Assembly (NCBI GenBank): GCA_032622095.1
Contig: CP136066.1
Span: 46,722,911-46,786,910 of the forward strand
DNA: 64,000 nucleotides
DNA from: Siphonodentalium dalli
Lineage: Eukaryota; Mollusca; Scaphopoda; Gadilida; Siphonodentaliidae
Direction: 5' to 3'
A program made the position numbers and the translations under genes. Positions 47,061 to 60,358 of the stretch are shown here, in pieces (the stretch's first letter is position 1; each line of letters opens with the position of its first letter). A model generated the notes under the pieces. That model made no database searches. It was not told the DNA's origin and was given only the letters and a program-made list of their open reading frames with translations.

Positions 47061-49029
47061 TACATTTACAAATGCCATCTGTCACACTCCGTGTTACAAT
47101 AAATCATGTTCGTTGATTAGTCAACTGCCAAGAGGGTCACCAGTTTTATATACTGATAAAACACCCACCGTAACCCGTACTTGACGTCACAAATTGTTGA
47201 CCTTATCACTAAAATCATTCAACAGAATAATTGGGATTGTTTTAAAAGTTCACCTGGATTGCATTGCAGCCAGTTATTCATGTCGACCACGTGGTCGTTA
47301 CTAACTACTTGGTGTAGCGGTCGCACATATCATCGAACTCGCCGTTGTCTTTCAACACACCGAACTAAATATCGGTTATTGACAGTGCATGGGAGCAAAA
47401 CAGACGTATGATTACAATAAACACATAGTTGTTTTCTTATGCACTTCTCATATCAATGTCATATTTTCCCTAACAGTTCCAATTCCTCGCCCGTGGCATA
47501 ACGTGAGCAGACAATGAAATCGATCGATAATTCACAGGTGTAACTCAGGCTAATATTGTGCTGACTTACAGTTCTGCGCGGGCTCGACTCAAGTTCTAGA
47601 CCGATTTCGTGAAAATAAATAAGAACACTTTCACTTTTTGAATGGAATAAATACTCAAAAAGCTTCGCAATTTACAAAATATGCCCCAACGACCTTAGCG
47701 CTGTATCCCTCACCAACACACACATTCACATCTTAAATACAATCACACTCAGATATTACCCCTATATACGATTATACTCTCGCGACTCAGATGCTACAAC
47801 TCTATATAATTATACTCACCTGAACATGGGGTGGAGCCGACAGAGAATATATGAGAGCATCAGCGATGTCGTCTGACTGTAGAGCCTACAACGAGATGGG
47901 GTATGACAGGAAAACATAAACAACCCTGACTTATACATGGTAATACAAGGGGTCCTGCTAATATCATATGATGCTGGCAGATCCCGCTGATTTAGCTATG
48001 CTGTTGGGGAGGCAATATACATGCCGGTATGTAAAGAATACCATTATTTTGTTTATAGACTGTCATTTTAGATATATTTGGCTAATCCGACGATTCTTAA
48101 AGAAAAACCATTATCAGTATAAAACATCCAATAACTTTATATATAATTTAAAATAATATACTATATCAATGCCAGCGGTGCTCTCCGCAACGCGACCAGG
48201 ATCAAGATCACCACACCTGTCGACTTGAACCAAACAAGCAGATCATCCAGTATTCAAAATAGTTATAGAATGTGTCATAATTATATATACTGACTTCCTC
48301 CAAAACCAAGACAAAGACCACCACAATTATAATTTGAGACATTTATCGTTCTTTGTATTAACATCATCACTTCCCCCACCAATAGCCTAAGCGACATCAG
48401 CAGGACCAACACACACATTAAAACAATTAGTAGGACCATTTAACCAGGGGTGCCAATGACAAAATAATGACTATCCGTGGTCAGCAATTAACTCACATTG
48501 CGCAATTTATAAACAAATCTATGAAAAAGACCCACATTAGTGTTTAAAACGCGATATATCCAGGAATAATGATAACGCTAATGTCTCCGTGCTGTCGAAT
48601 ATAGTTGGTGAATGACAGTTATCGCTGGTCAAATCTCGTCGTCATATGTGTACCAAAAAAAGAAGATGCATGCATCAGATCGCCCATGGATTATTTTACA
48701 AACATTAGTCATGTACATTGGGAAATGTTATAAATTTAATATTATAACTTCAAATATACGCATCAGAACGACATGTCTGGTGTACACACGACCAAGCACA
48801 TTGTGCATACATGGCCACATTACCCCTTGATATGAAGATTGATCGTGCATGTACAATCCGATAATTACCTGCTCATAAGTGTTGGCTACATGTAGATGGT
48901 TTGCCGATAGATTCAATTCGTGACATCCAATATGCAGACGGACAGATGCGAGCTGTGACGTATTAGCTTATATATTTGTCACCACATATATACTTATGCA
49001 ATTTGAGATATATCAAATCAGAAGATACT
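47061..49029. other. Intergenic, about 2 kb, no recognised gene
   Basis: Only short unassignable frames and the degenerate 37-bp units near 47.8 kb. Confidence 0.35.
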
Positions 49030-49685
49030 GCGTATATAATCAAATGCAATAAAAGTATGTATACCCACCGTAGCACGCCGCTGTGACCAGCCATGAGATC
49101 ATGCACATGAAATGTTCAAACCGACCCGATAGTATTGCATGCGATATAAGTATACGTATACCACAACGCCCTGTGCCACGCCTATGTGGAGATGTGATCA
49201 GCATTGTTGACATACACACGAAATAATAAAATAGACCAAACAGTGTCCCATTCCATATAAGTACGCACACCCAAGCACCATGTCGCTACATGGGACATAT
49301 TGTGACATGTGAAAACATGCACATGAAATGTGAAAACATACATGTCCCATCAAATATAAGCGTGTACACGCCAATCCCATGTCGCCGCGTCCCCACCTGT
49401 AACCAGTCGTGAGAACATGCACATGGAATTGACAAACATACCCGACAGTGTCACAATCAATATTAGAAAAAAACGTACATACTGCACCCCATCCATCTGT
49501 CGCCATGTCCCTACATGTACATGTGGTGACCAGACGTAAAACACATGCACATGAAATAAAAGATGTTGCCTACATAATTATATAATCAAATGCAATAAAA
49601 GTATGTATACCCAACCCATTGTACCACGCTGCTGTGACCACCAATGAGAACATACAGATGAAATGTTCAAACCGACATTTGACAA
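49030..49685. repeat. Satellite with about 100-bp sub-repeats, left of the LINE block
   Basis: catgcacatgaaatgttcaaac, then tataagtgcgcacaccca, then catgtcgccgcgtc recur about every 100 bp, within a higher-order unit of about 545 bp (atcaaatgcaataaaagtatg at about 49038 and again about 49586). The array stops at caaaccgac near 49673-49680. Confidence 0.75.
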
Positions 49686-50115
49686 ATATTACATTGTATA
49701 TTCGAGGGGGTGACATAGTCAGGCTAGACTGTCTTACTGCCGCCCCTTAAAGATGAAAAGATGTTACGATAGGCGGTCAAGATTCATTGTACAATGCACA
49801 GCTAAATAATTATGTATCTCACAATGGTTGCATTTAACTGGATTATATGCATGGAGGGTATACGTCTAGATAAATCGATTATTGGTTACTCGATGGTTTG
49901 TCTCTTTCTTGTCAGTGGGATGTTCCTTGAAAGTCGAGTAGGAATGTGCTGAGTGATGTTGTGGATTGTGATATAGGGGAAGCCACTTATTGACGAGCTA
50001 CCACACAGTCGCGACATCTTTGATTGTTGCATTTAATCTTGCAGCATATTTTTTAATGCAGTCGGCATGTAAACGCCGTTTGAATGTGTGTCTGGATTGG
50101 TATGATGTAAATTCG
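49686..50115 (-). repeat. Probable 3' end of the LINE
   Basis: Lies directly after the last ORF2 codon on the minus strand and runs to the satellite junction. It includes a module reading ggcggcagtaagacagtcta then ctatgtcaccccctcg on the minus strand, like a conserved 3' UTR. No poly-A tail is evident. Confidence 0.5.
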
Positions 50116-52978
50116 TTATCTAAGTTGTTCCATATAGTTGAATAAGAATGGAATGGTAGTTGTTGGGACCAAGATGTTCTTGTTTTGTTTTAAATAGTGG
50201 GTGCTTTTGCGGGGTGTTTGGTCCGTTTTGCATTTCATAAACATTTCAGTGAATGATTCAATTAAGCGCATATAATACCAATCATGCATGAAAATAGCCG
50301 CTTGCACTTTTTGGATGTCGTAGATTTTGAGTATATTTTCTTTTTTAAAAAGAGGTTCTGTGTGGCTTCTATATTTCTTATTACATAAAACTCGTATCGC
50401 GCGTTTTTGAAGCATGAAGATTTTTTTGACCGCTGGGACGTGTCCCCATATTTGAACACCGTAGACAAGATGGCTTTGTATTAGAGCATAATATAATGTT
50501 TTAAGTGGGCTACCAGGAAAGAAGTGTTTAACTTTATTGATGTGGTATATGGCATTCACCATTTTAGAACAGAGGACACATGTTTTTTGAAGGTCAGCTT
50601 TTCATCTATATTGATTCCTAAGAATTTTGTGGATGATTCGTGCTCAAGATTTCCTATCTTATTTATTTCCGTATTATTTAAGTAAACCTTTATGAAGTTC
50701 CATTTGTCATAATTGTTCTCTAGCATATAGTATTGATCACTAACTTATTGCTACAGCACCAAGTGAATATGTTGCGTAACTCATTATTCACATAACTTTC
50801 TACATGGATGCCATTTTTTCCACCAGTTACAAGAGTCGTATCGTCCGAGTATGATAAGATATCCATGGTTGTCAAATTGGACATATCGTTAACGTAAATT
50901 AAGAAAATTATCGGTCCCAGTATTGAACCCTGGGGCACGTCACTTCCGTTAATTTAGATTTGGTACCATTGAGTTCAACATATTGCCTTCTATTTTGTAG
51001 ATAGCTCTGAAACCATGAGTATGCTGTACCCCGTATGCCATAGTGATCTAGTTTATGAAGTAAAATATCGTGATTTATCGTGTCAAATGCTTTTGAGAGG
51101 TTGAGAAATAGAGCTAAAGTGGAATCTCTTGTCATGTTGTCATTATTTGAGACAACTTGATCGAGGAGGTGTAATACAGGATGGAAGGTTGAATGATTAG
51201 GACGGAAGCCGTATTGGTGTTTATAGAGTATGTTTTTTTCATTTAAGAAGTCTAGTAATCGTTTATGCATTATTTTTTCGAGAATTTTAGAGATAGCTGG
51301 AAGAATGCTGATAGGTCTGTAGTTGGAGATTTCATGAGTGGTATTATTTTTTTGGATCGGGACTACTTCAGAAATTTTCATTTTGTTAGGGACTATTCCA
51401 TTCTCTAAGGACAAGTTAAAAATATGCAATAATGCTGGGGCTATCTCCTCAATTGTTTCCTTGGTAAGTTTAGTTGATATACCGTTGAAATCCCTTGATA
51501 CTTTCCCAGTCATAGAGAAACATGTGAGGATGATCTCCTGTACAGAGGTCGGAATTATTTTGAAATTGATGTCGTCTGGTTTGCGGTTATAAAGTTTATA
51601 AAGTTCAATTCCGTTTTCAGTAAAGGTCTTTGTGCTATTATTTGTGTTTCCATTTATCTTCAATGCACCCTTAAGTATTTCCCATATTTTCTTTAAGTTA
51701 TTTTTATTTACTTCTAGAATATTTGTATAGTATATATTTTTACTCCTTCTGATTAGTTTATTATATAAGGTACGATAACTCAAATATTTATTTACGTTCG
51801 TTTCCGTGGGTTTATTCAATTTGCGTAAATATAGCTGGTTCTTAACAATACTTGACTTAATCAATCCAGATGTCATCCAAGGTTCGCGTTTTATGAATTG
51901 TTTGGGTATATGTCGACTTTTGATGGGAAAAGCTAGTTCATATGTATTCATATAGATATCTAAGAATATTTCATATGCTTGGTCGACACTTCTACAAGAT
52001 GTGACGGAGTCAAAGGTACAATATTTAAAAAGATTTTTAAATCTAATTATGTTATCAGGACTAAAACTTCTTTGATTAGTGATAGTTTCGTTATTTGTTT
52101 CTTTTTTGGTTAGATTCTGAATAAAATATGCCGAAGTGATCGGATACATGTGATTATACCAGATTTACATTCGCCTTGTATATTATTGGTATATATATTA
52201 TCGATAAGAGTTGCTGAATGATCAGTCATTCGAGTGGGTTTAGTTATCCCTGGCACGAATCCTCTTGTGAAAATGTTATTTATGGAATCATTCGTTTGTG
52301 TATGCGAGTTGAAATTGAGGAGGTCAATATTAAAGTCTCCTGATAAATATGATTTGTGGTTATTAATATTTTCTAGAATATCCAGGAATATCGTCGAATT
52401 TTTTCAAAAATTGATCAATGTTGGCCTTTGGTGCGGTATTTGGTCTGTAAACGCAGCCGATTATCCGAGAGTCATTTTTTCCTGGGTTAATTTCCACGAA
52501 TATTGTTTCTATCACGTGTGGAATAAATTCACTAAGGTCGGGTCGATTTTTATAGTGGATTGATTCTTTTATGTAAAGCAGACACCACCTCTACCATCAT
52601 CGCCGTCAGCTCTACACTTGAATTCCATAGGGTGATATCCCGGTATTTGAAAGTGTGATGCTTGTCGTATTTTGAATGTTTCCGTTAAAGCTATAACGTC
52701 GAATGAATTATTATTCGACTTCAAGTCGCACAGGAGATTAAACATTTAATCGAAATTCGCGTTAATGCTTCGACAGTTGAGGCTGAATATTGAAATTTTA
52801 GATTTTTTATTTGGTTGATCTATAGCATGTGATGGTGAAATGCATGCACATTCATTGCATGTATTAATAGCAGAATTTAAATAATCGTCATTTCCTGTTC
52901 CGCTTCGTTCCATTTCATTGTAAAGTTATATTCATCAGAATCCCGAACCTCACTCAGATTTATGTTATGTGTAGCCAT
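50116..52978 (-). pseudogene. Non-LTR retrotransposon ORF2: endonuclease plus reverse transcriptase, decayed
   Basis: A start ATG at 52978-52976 is followed by an EEP endonuclease (FSLNCRSINANF, VIALTETF, GRGGVC, GDFNIDLL), then the RT: NYRPISILPAISKILE, QYGFRPNHST, LSKAFDTINHDIL, PQGSILGPIIFLIYVNDM, YSDDTTLV and a FLGINIDEKLTFKKHV thumb, ending with the LQKRAIRVLCNKKYRSHTEPL region. The order fits Jockey/CR1-group LINEs; the exact clade is uncertain. It is dead: nonsense TAA at 52746-52748, frameshifts near 52890, 52575, 52365 and 52140, a small loss before PQGS (about 50935) and another shift near 50565. The RT palm motifs themselves are still readable. Confidence 0.9.
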
Positions 52979-53989
52979 GGATAAGACCTATAATGGAATG
53001 AATGAAATATATACCCTCCACTTCAGAATGAATTGAAGATGCAAGCATGAATATGTATAGTCCGTGCATTGTTACTAGAGCTAACCGTAATATTAATTAC
53101 ATATTATTGTAATGATGTGTTGTATTCGGCGGGTATATATATTTCAAGTAAGTCCTCGAGTACGATTCTGTCGACGGTTACTTAAAATTATAAGTTCCAC
53201 GTGTTATTTTCTCAGGTCAGTATTGCCAAAAAATGCATATTTGTGACATGACGTGCATGCAGTCTATCTTGACTCGTAACGAGGACTTACGGCATGATAG
53301 AAAGAGATAACTCCATACAACATAGGCCTTTATGGCTAAATGCAAGAGGGTAGGCTAAGCCAATATATTGAAAATACATAAACAAGAACGTATTATGAGT
53401 GTACCACAACATGACATAATTATTTCAATAACAATAAACGTCACAACCTCACAGGTCAGTTCGATGACCCCGCATTCGTGAATTCGCTGCGCTCTCTCGT
53501 GAGTCGTGTGGAAGGAAGACATCAAATTTGAGTTAATTTCTATTCTCGTTTGTTATAAAAGTTATTCTGAGTTTACATTCATTCATTCATTCATTCATTC
53601 GGATTGAGGAAACGTGAAGCACTTCTTGTTCAAGACAGTAACCGTTCATGATGGCTTCAATGCTATAAGAATGAATTCGACTGAAAACGTGGTAGCTATA
53701 ATATGCACCCAGTGCAGGCGATTAACCCATTGACCCAGTATTGAGTAGACTGCAAACATCATTAGCAGAAGGCGTACACGGATTCAGTAATGTCCATTAA
53801 GAGCAAACGCAATGTACAATATGTTGGCTACCATAATGTGAAGTAAGTATTAATAATTACTATATATACCGGTATAGCCAATTAGAAGTTGTGTATGTTT
53901 ATATGCATGTGTACATGCACATGAATGCATATCTTCTGTTTTATCCTTTTGACATATTATAATATCTTATTTGTGGTTATCTATATATT
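52979..53989. other. Region between LINE ORF2 and a tandem-repeat field
   Basis: No coding sequence is recognised. A short (ATTC)6 microsatellite lies at 53577-53600. Confidence 0.4.
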
Positions 53990-56900
53990 ATATACAACAA
54001 TACAACAAGTAATGTGGAAAGATAATATTACTGACTGATATCATGATTCCAGTAAATACAAAGAGGTATACAGTACATGTATGTGTAGGCCTATGTGTAG
54101 TAAGGGCTAGTTGGCACATGCCATTTATGAAACATTTTTCTATATTAAAGCAGGGTTCTAAGTCTGACATAATGTTTTGAGTGTGATTCCAATACAGTGA
54201 CACATGTCATACATACACTTTTATGACACATCATGGGATGTGTAAATGTATGTGCTGATTAATCCGCACATCTAAGGGTATATATAAAGTGGCCTATATG
54301 GAATCCATCATGAGACATTTTATCTATAATTTAAACACCAGTAAATACAAAAAAAATTAAAATATTTGGTGCGTCAAATAATTTGTACATACATTAGTTA
54401 TAGTACGTATGTGTCAATTCATTCATACATTCACAGTTAGAGTGGCACATTTCATATTATGAGTAAGTTTCTATAATAAAGCACCATCCAGTTTAAGTCT
54501 GGTATGTATACATGGTGTGTTGTGTAGTAGTCGAGTAAAACAACAGATTTTGTGACCCATCATGGAATTTGTATTCATGCATATGCAGATTCATTTGTAC
54601 TACATACATGTAGATATAAGGTAATACGGCAGTGTATGCCATTCATCACGATTCATGAGTGTATGATGGTAGGCCAATATGGAAAATTCTAGATATCTAG
54701 TGCACGTATAAACAAAGAACATATATATAAATTATAATAGAGCGTTGAATATCATAATTATATATAAGTTTAAGGTACTCAGATAAAGGATCATCTTTTT
54801 CAAAAGTAGTCGAATAATTTCATATTAAGAGAGCAAAAAAAAGAAGCAAAAAAACTATATATATATATATTATTATAAATAAAAAAAATACTAATAATTG
54901 GCTGTTCGCTGTTGGCTGTGTTATGGACCTGACTTTACCAAATCGACCATTGCAATAGACCTCGCAGTCACAACAGAACCACGAGCGACCCATCAGGACC
55001 CAGTCGGAAACATGGACCGCCGCCATTCATCGGGAGCGCTCTCGGCGAGAGCGCTAAGATGAATGGCAACAAGCCATACCCCCAACCAAATCCCGAGAAG
55101 CCACCCACAACTCTGCCGTGGCTATGGAGTCGATTAAATAGGGCATTACTGTATATGATGATTCATTCGAATATCCAGGATTAAAGCGACGCATGGCATT
55201 CATAGAACTTTTTTCTATTTATGCGCAGAATCTTAAATGTCTGGAATGGTTCTCTGTGTATGATTCCAGCATTAAATACATGTATATTTTTTCCATCTAG
55301 CATCTAACACGAGCAACCCCTCAGGACCCAATCGGAAACATGGCCCGTCGCCATCCATCTCGGCGAGAGCTTTCAGATGAATGGCAACAAGCCATACCCC
55401 CACCAAAACCCCCACCAAAACCCGAGAAGCCACCCACAACTCTGCTGTGGCTATGGAGTCGATTAATTAGGGCATTACTGTATATCATGATTCATTCGAT
55501 TATCCAGGATTAAAGCGACGCATGGCAGTTATAATACTTTTTCTGTTTATGCGCAAAATCTTAAATGTCTGGAATGGTTCTCTGTGTATGATTCCAGCAT
55601 TAAATACATGTATATTTTTTTCCATCTAGCATTAAAGCGATGCATGCCATTCATATAACTTTTTTCAATTTAACGCAGAAATCTTGGACGTTTGGAAATG
55701 GTATTCTGTGTATGATTCCAGTTTTGAATACACGCATGTCTTTTCATCATTTGGTTCTACATCCAGGGATAAAACAGCACACGACATTCATGAGACGATT
55801 TGTTATAATATTATTACATGCCATCTTATGAAGCGTCTGGATTGATGCACTTTGTAAGATTCCAATAGTACATAATATATATATATTGATTCGTTCGTGC
55901 ACTCAGAATAAAGCGACGCATTCCATTCATATCTATTGATTCGTTCGTGCACTCAGAATAAAGCGACGCATTCCATTCATGGAACTTTTTTATATTTTAA
56001 CATAAGATGTCAAACGTCTGGCATGATGCTCTGTCTATGATTCCAGTAATAAATACTATTCGTTATTTCATCATTCCTTCTTACAGCCAGGTAACTTAAA
56101 GTGGCACATGAAATTCCTACGGCAATTGTATACAATAACATGTCGCATTAAGAAACTACTTGCATGGTGCGCTTTGTATGATACCAATAATATATATGCG
56201 TTGGTTCATTCGTGCATCAATGATTGAAATACCACATTCCATTCATTAAACTTTTTCCCCTATTTTCAGCGCAAAATACTATACATCAGGCATGTCGCTA
56301 TGTTTATAATTCCTGTGGTAAATACAATTTGTTTTTTCATCATTCCTTCTTACTGCTAGGTAATTTAAAGCGACACATGGCATTCACGATGCAATTTTAT
56401 ATAGTAACGCATTGTATCAAGAAGCTTCTGGCATGATTCGCTTTGTATGATGATACTATGATCCGATAATACATATGTGTTGATTCAATCTTGCATCAAA
56501 AATTAAAGTGACACATTCCATTCGTGAAACTTTTTATATTTTAACGTATATGATATGCATTATTTTAAGGGAAAATATGATATTTGAGGGGCGTGACATA
56601 CTTGTAGCATGTGAAAGGCCTTAAAGGGACATGGAGGGACAGGTCAAGCAATATTTAAGGGCATATGGTATTTAAAGGAACTCACACAATCGTAGCCCAT
56701 GTATTATACTAATTTAAAGGGTCATTGAACATACATGTAACACATGTATGATTCCAGTAATGAATACAATTTGATTTTTTATCATTCCTTCAGCTTATGG
56801 CATGATTCGATTTGTATAATTATGACAGTACATATGTTGTTAGAGGAACATAGACTAACTGGCCGAACTTTATCTAAATCTAAGGAAAAAATAAGTTAAT

Positions 56901-57240
56901 TGATTGGCGCAAAATACAATTTGCATTTGTAACATGCAATAGTTGTTAAAGGGACATTGGCGAGCCAATTCAAGGATAAAATAAGTTTATTGAATGACGC
57001 GACATACAATTTGCATTTGTAGCATGCAAAAGTTGTTAAAGGGACAAAGGTGAACTGGTCGAAAGTTATTTAAAGAATATGATGATAAATTGACATACGG
57101 TATCAGAGTAATTGACATTGTACAGAGTTATACATGTAGTTGTTTAGGCATATGCTGATTAAAGGAAACCACACTATTGTTGCCCTTGTGTTGTGTTAAT
57201 GAGACATTGAGAGTACATGTGTCGTAGGCATCGAACAGAT
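53990..57240. repeat. Diverged tandem-repeat field, units about 100-160 bp
   Basis: Units repeat taaagcgacgcat-gcattcat, then aactttttt-tattt, then atgattccag-aataca, from about 53990 to 56560. A larger nested copy makes about 54960-55290 resemble 55310-55590 (catggcccgtcgcc, gatgaatggcaacaagcc, ctatggagtcgatta). A 50-bp exact tandem occurs at 55886-55985. From about 56900 to 57060 another unit (atttgcatttgt-gcatgcaa, gttgttaaagggaca) is repeated once. There is no gene. Confidence 0.7.
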
Positions 57241-57497
57241 ATCAGAATTTAGTGACATATTATGAATGTTTAAAGATGGATTTTGTCAGTTTTGATTCAT
57301 GATGTATTCACTTAAACTGATTTTAAGTGATTTGAACAGGAAAGTGATGATGTGCAATGTTTATCTGCTAAGTTTAACGAACTGTTTGAGACAGATAACC
57401 ATGTTTTCTTTGGTCAACAATAAGCCTGTCAAATGGCTCATTGAAATGTCACAATTTGTTTATTTGCAAGCTTTTGTAGATACTACTGAATGTAGTA

Positions 57498-58335
57498 TTA
57501 ATTATAATTTGTTAGGAGGGAACTGTTTATGTCTGTCAAGTCTTCTTTAATCACGATTCCTTGTCCCTTTAACAATTTCCTTTCTCTTATGACATCATTC
57601 TTAGCTCTTCTAGAAACAAATTGGCAAATTACACTACTTGGATATTTTTGATTTGCAGCAAATTTACAAATTCTATGCGCAATGCTAATGTCGCGCTGTT
57701 CTATTGGGAGATGAAGTTTGTCCTGCATAATTTTCAAAAGTTTCTTTTCACATTGATCAATTGTTTCTGAGGCACTGTCGTCTTTCACTCCAAAAACACG
57801 AATGCTGTCTTTTCGTGTTTGCTGTTCAAGTCTGTTGTGTTTCTCTTTCAACTCTCTCATTTCCTCTTTTAACTCCTTGACTTCATTGTTCCTGTCCTGG
57901 ACCTCACTCGTAAGTTTAATCAGCTTAGAATCCATTTGGTCCATCGGTTTCGGTGTCAAAAGCCTTACTATCACAAAAGTCCTTCACTTCTTCCAGTGTT
58001 TTGTCGAACTCTCTCCTCAGGTTTGTTATGATGCTATTTAAACATTCAGTCGTGACAAGTGGCTCAATTCTCTTTTCAAGGTCCGATTTAGTGACTAAAT
58101 TATCCAGCTTGGCGTTCATTTCTGCAAGCACCTTACCAATGGAAGTGTCCGAGCTATCAGATTCAGAGGGTGCTTTCACAAATGAGATCTTCTGTTGACC
58201 AGATTGTCCAATGTCTGACTGTTTGAATTTCTTTGGTGGTGCTGTTTTGCTTTTATCTTTGGTCTTATCTTTGATGGTGTTGTCGTCGCCACTGGCGCTC
58301 GAAGTGGAGCTGGCTGGTGGTCGTTTACCTGGCAT
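57498..58335 (-). pseudogene. LINE ORF1 (coiled coil plus RRM/CTD type), frameshifted and truncated
   Basis: It starts MPGKRPPASSTSS with a basic, disordered N-terminus rich in K, S and T. A long coiled coil follows (KLIKLTSEVQDRNNEVKEL... KHNRLEQQ), then an L1-type RRM-like part (SIRVFGV), DISIAHRI and a C-terminal region with RERKLLKGQGIVIKEDLT. This order is the L1-like ORF1 RNA chaperone. The reading frame shifts between 57925 and 57974. After LLTN the expected C-terminus stops abruptly near 57507, where the tandem-repeat-bearing DNA begins. Same orientation as the ORF2 at 50.1-53.0 kb, upstream of it. Confidence 0.8.
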
Positions 58336-58551
58336 TGTTTACCTCGAAATTAGGAAACACGTTTTTCGGAGTGTTCTTTTATAAGTAACGAAAAGTTTGT
58401 CGGCATAGAATGTCAATACTTAGATAGATGTTGTTGATTACAACTCATTTGGTGTTGATTTGAAGCAGATCTGCCAGTTATTATGGAGTTTATATCAATA
58501 TAATTTCCCGCCGAAAAATACCGCTGTTGTCTAGGCCGCCATTACATCTGC
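58336..58551 (-). other. Probable LINE 5' UTR up to the satellite junction
   Basis: Unique sequence between the ORF1 start and the satellite; nothing else is recognised. Confidence 0.4.
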
Positions 58552-58970
58552 TGTATACGTACACCCCTACACGCTGTGCCACGCCTCTGTGACGATGTGA
58601 TCAGCCTTGTTGACATACACATGAAATAATCAAATAGACAGTGTTCCACGCAATATAAGTGCGCACACCCATCTACATGTCGCCACGTCTCTACACGGGA
58701 CATACTGTGACATGTGAAAATATGCACATGAACTGTTCAAACAGACATGGACCCATGAAATATACATGTAAGTGCGTACTCGTCAATCCCATGTCGCCGC
58801 GTCACTACATCTAACCAGTCGTGAGAACATGCACATGAAATTGTCAAACAGACCCCGGCAGTGTCACAACCGATATTAGAAAAAATACGTGCACCAAACC
58901 GCCTGTCGCCGCGTCCCTGCATCTGATGACGATACGTGAAAACATGTAGTACATCAGCCACGTGGTAAAA
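58552..58970. repeat. Satellite, colinear with 49150-49560
   Basis: The succession tgtgccacgcctctgtg, gatcagccttgttgacata, tgacatgtgaaaat, cccatgtcgccgcgtc, gtcgtgagaacatgcacatg, cagtgtcacaaccgatatta matches the left array in order. It begins roughly where the left array at 49680 stops, apart from a gap of about 30 bp. Confidence 0.75.
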
Positions 58971-59625
58971 ATTAGCTCGCCGGTACCAACCTTGGTGGCA
59001 AATTCTCAATACATTTTTTTGAATGATTGTTGTGTTTTCTACCAGGAAATATATGATAGCAAGTCTGTATCGGTAGCTTTCATTGGGAATAGTGACTCAA
59101 AAGTTATCAACTCTCTTGGCAGTCGCTTGGGCGTTGACGTTTGGGGTAGGGTTAAGACTTGCCGTCATGAGTTCGTGATTTCGTCACGATACCTCTAGTA
59201 ATTACAATTTTGAATTGAGAACAAACCAAGCAATAAAATGGTAGTAGATAATTAGTCAGATACATACCCAGGGTAATCAGTAGTGGTCTCAAATGACGGG
59301 GGGGGGGGAACAAGCCGCTGATCGAGCAAGGTATATATCGACATAATTGGTAGCTATCTGCTGTTGCATGGCTTATTCAAATCGACTGCACCAAGCATTG
59401 CATATTTGTAACTTTCAATAAGAGTTTAATTGCGACACCAAGCAATGATTAATTAAGATACAGGTAGTTGAATATTGAGAACCAACCGCGAATACATGTA
59501 TGATGGCTTCTAAAGTGGCCGCCATAGATGTCGATAAATAGTCACTCCAATCAGTATATCATAAACGAGAATGAGACATAAATGCACACATATGCATTAT
59601 AGTTAAATGTTTTTACGTTAACAAC
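58971..59625. other. Intergenic, no recognised gene
   Basis: Nothing coding is recognised. There is a G-run at about 59300. Confidence 0.35.
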
Positions 59626-59680
59626 TTTGTTCCATTACAATTAAGGGGAGTATTACTCCCCTTAATTGTAATGGAACAAA
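59626..59680. repeat. Perfect 55-bp palindrome
   Basis: Two exact 27-bp inverted arms are separated by a single T. The left arm runs 59626-59652 and the right 59654-59680, ending tttgttcc / ggaacaaa. No mismatch was seen. Confidence 0.92.
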
Positions 59681-59883
59681 CTGTATATACATCACTGACA
59701 TTTGTCCACTGAGACCTGTCAACTGTGATCTGAGTAGGTATCACTTGCACTTCCATTTCAGTTGTAGTTACCACACCCCCATTCAAAGGGATTTACATAT
59801 AGTGATATTGTATATTTACGAGTAATCACTATATTCATATAACTTCTTTTATGAAGATGTTCCGATAATAAACATAACGTTAA

Positions 59884-60304
59884 AGATACTCCATCCGATC
59901 AGACGCTCATAAATTACTATTTCTTTGGCTTCGGGGTAAAACATATTGATTCGAGTCGAGGAACCCACCCATCAAAGCCCATAGTGACCAGATACCTATT
60001 TTTGAAGTTTGTTATTTCAATTGTTTGTGTGTCATAAACACGGCTGGATAACTTTACAATCAAATGATAATAATAACCACTTGATTTCAGAGTTATCCTT
60101 CTCCATCCACATCTCCGTCAGTTTGATAACGTGTTTCTGGGACAAATTTCGAGAAAACAACAAACTTCAAAATGCGATATATGATCACTCTGAGCTTTGA
60201 TAGGTGGGGTCCTCGACTCGAACAAAATATCATTACCCCCTATACCCCCCCCCCCGAAGCCAAATAAGTAGTAATTAAGGAGTGTCTGATCGGATTGAGT
60301 ACCT
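59884..60304. mobile_element. 421-bp foldback MITE flanked by TTAA
   Basis: TTAA at 59880-59883 and 60305-60308 brackets inverted arms of about 110-125 bp: AGATACTCCATCCGATCAGACG against the 60260-60304 end, with cttcggggtaaa, attcgagtcgaggaaccc and atcaaagcccatagtgacca conserved in inverse. TTAA duplication fits piggyBac or Kolobok. It lies just downstream of the CXC pseudogene. Confidence 0.85.
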
Positions 60305-60358
60305 TTAATTTTTAATATGAACACATATACACTTTCATTGTACGATAGTAATTGCCTT

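Noticed and set aside
50720-50938. Separate small reverse-transcriptase gene
   Set aside because: It is the next piece of the same decayed LINE ORF2, displaced by a small frame change before PQGS.
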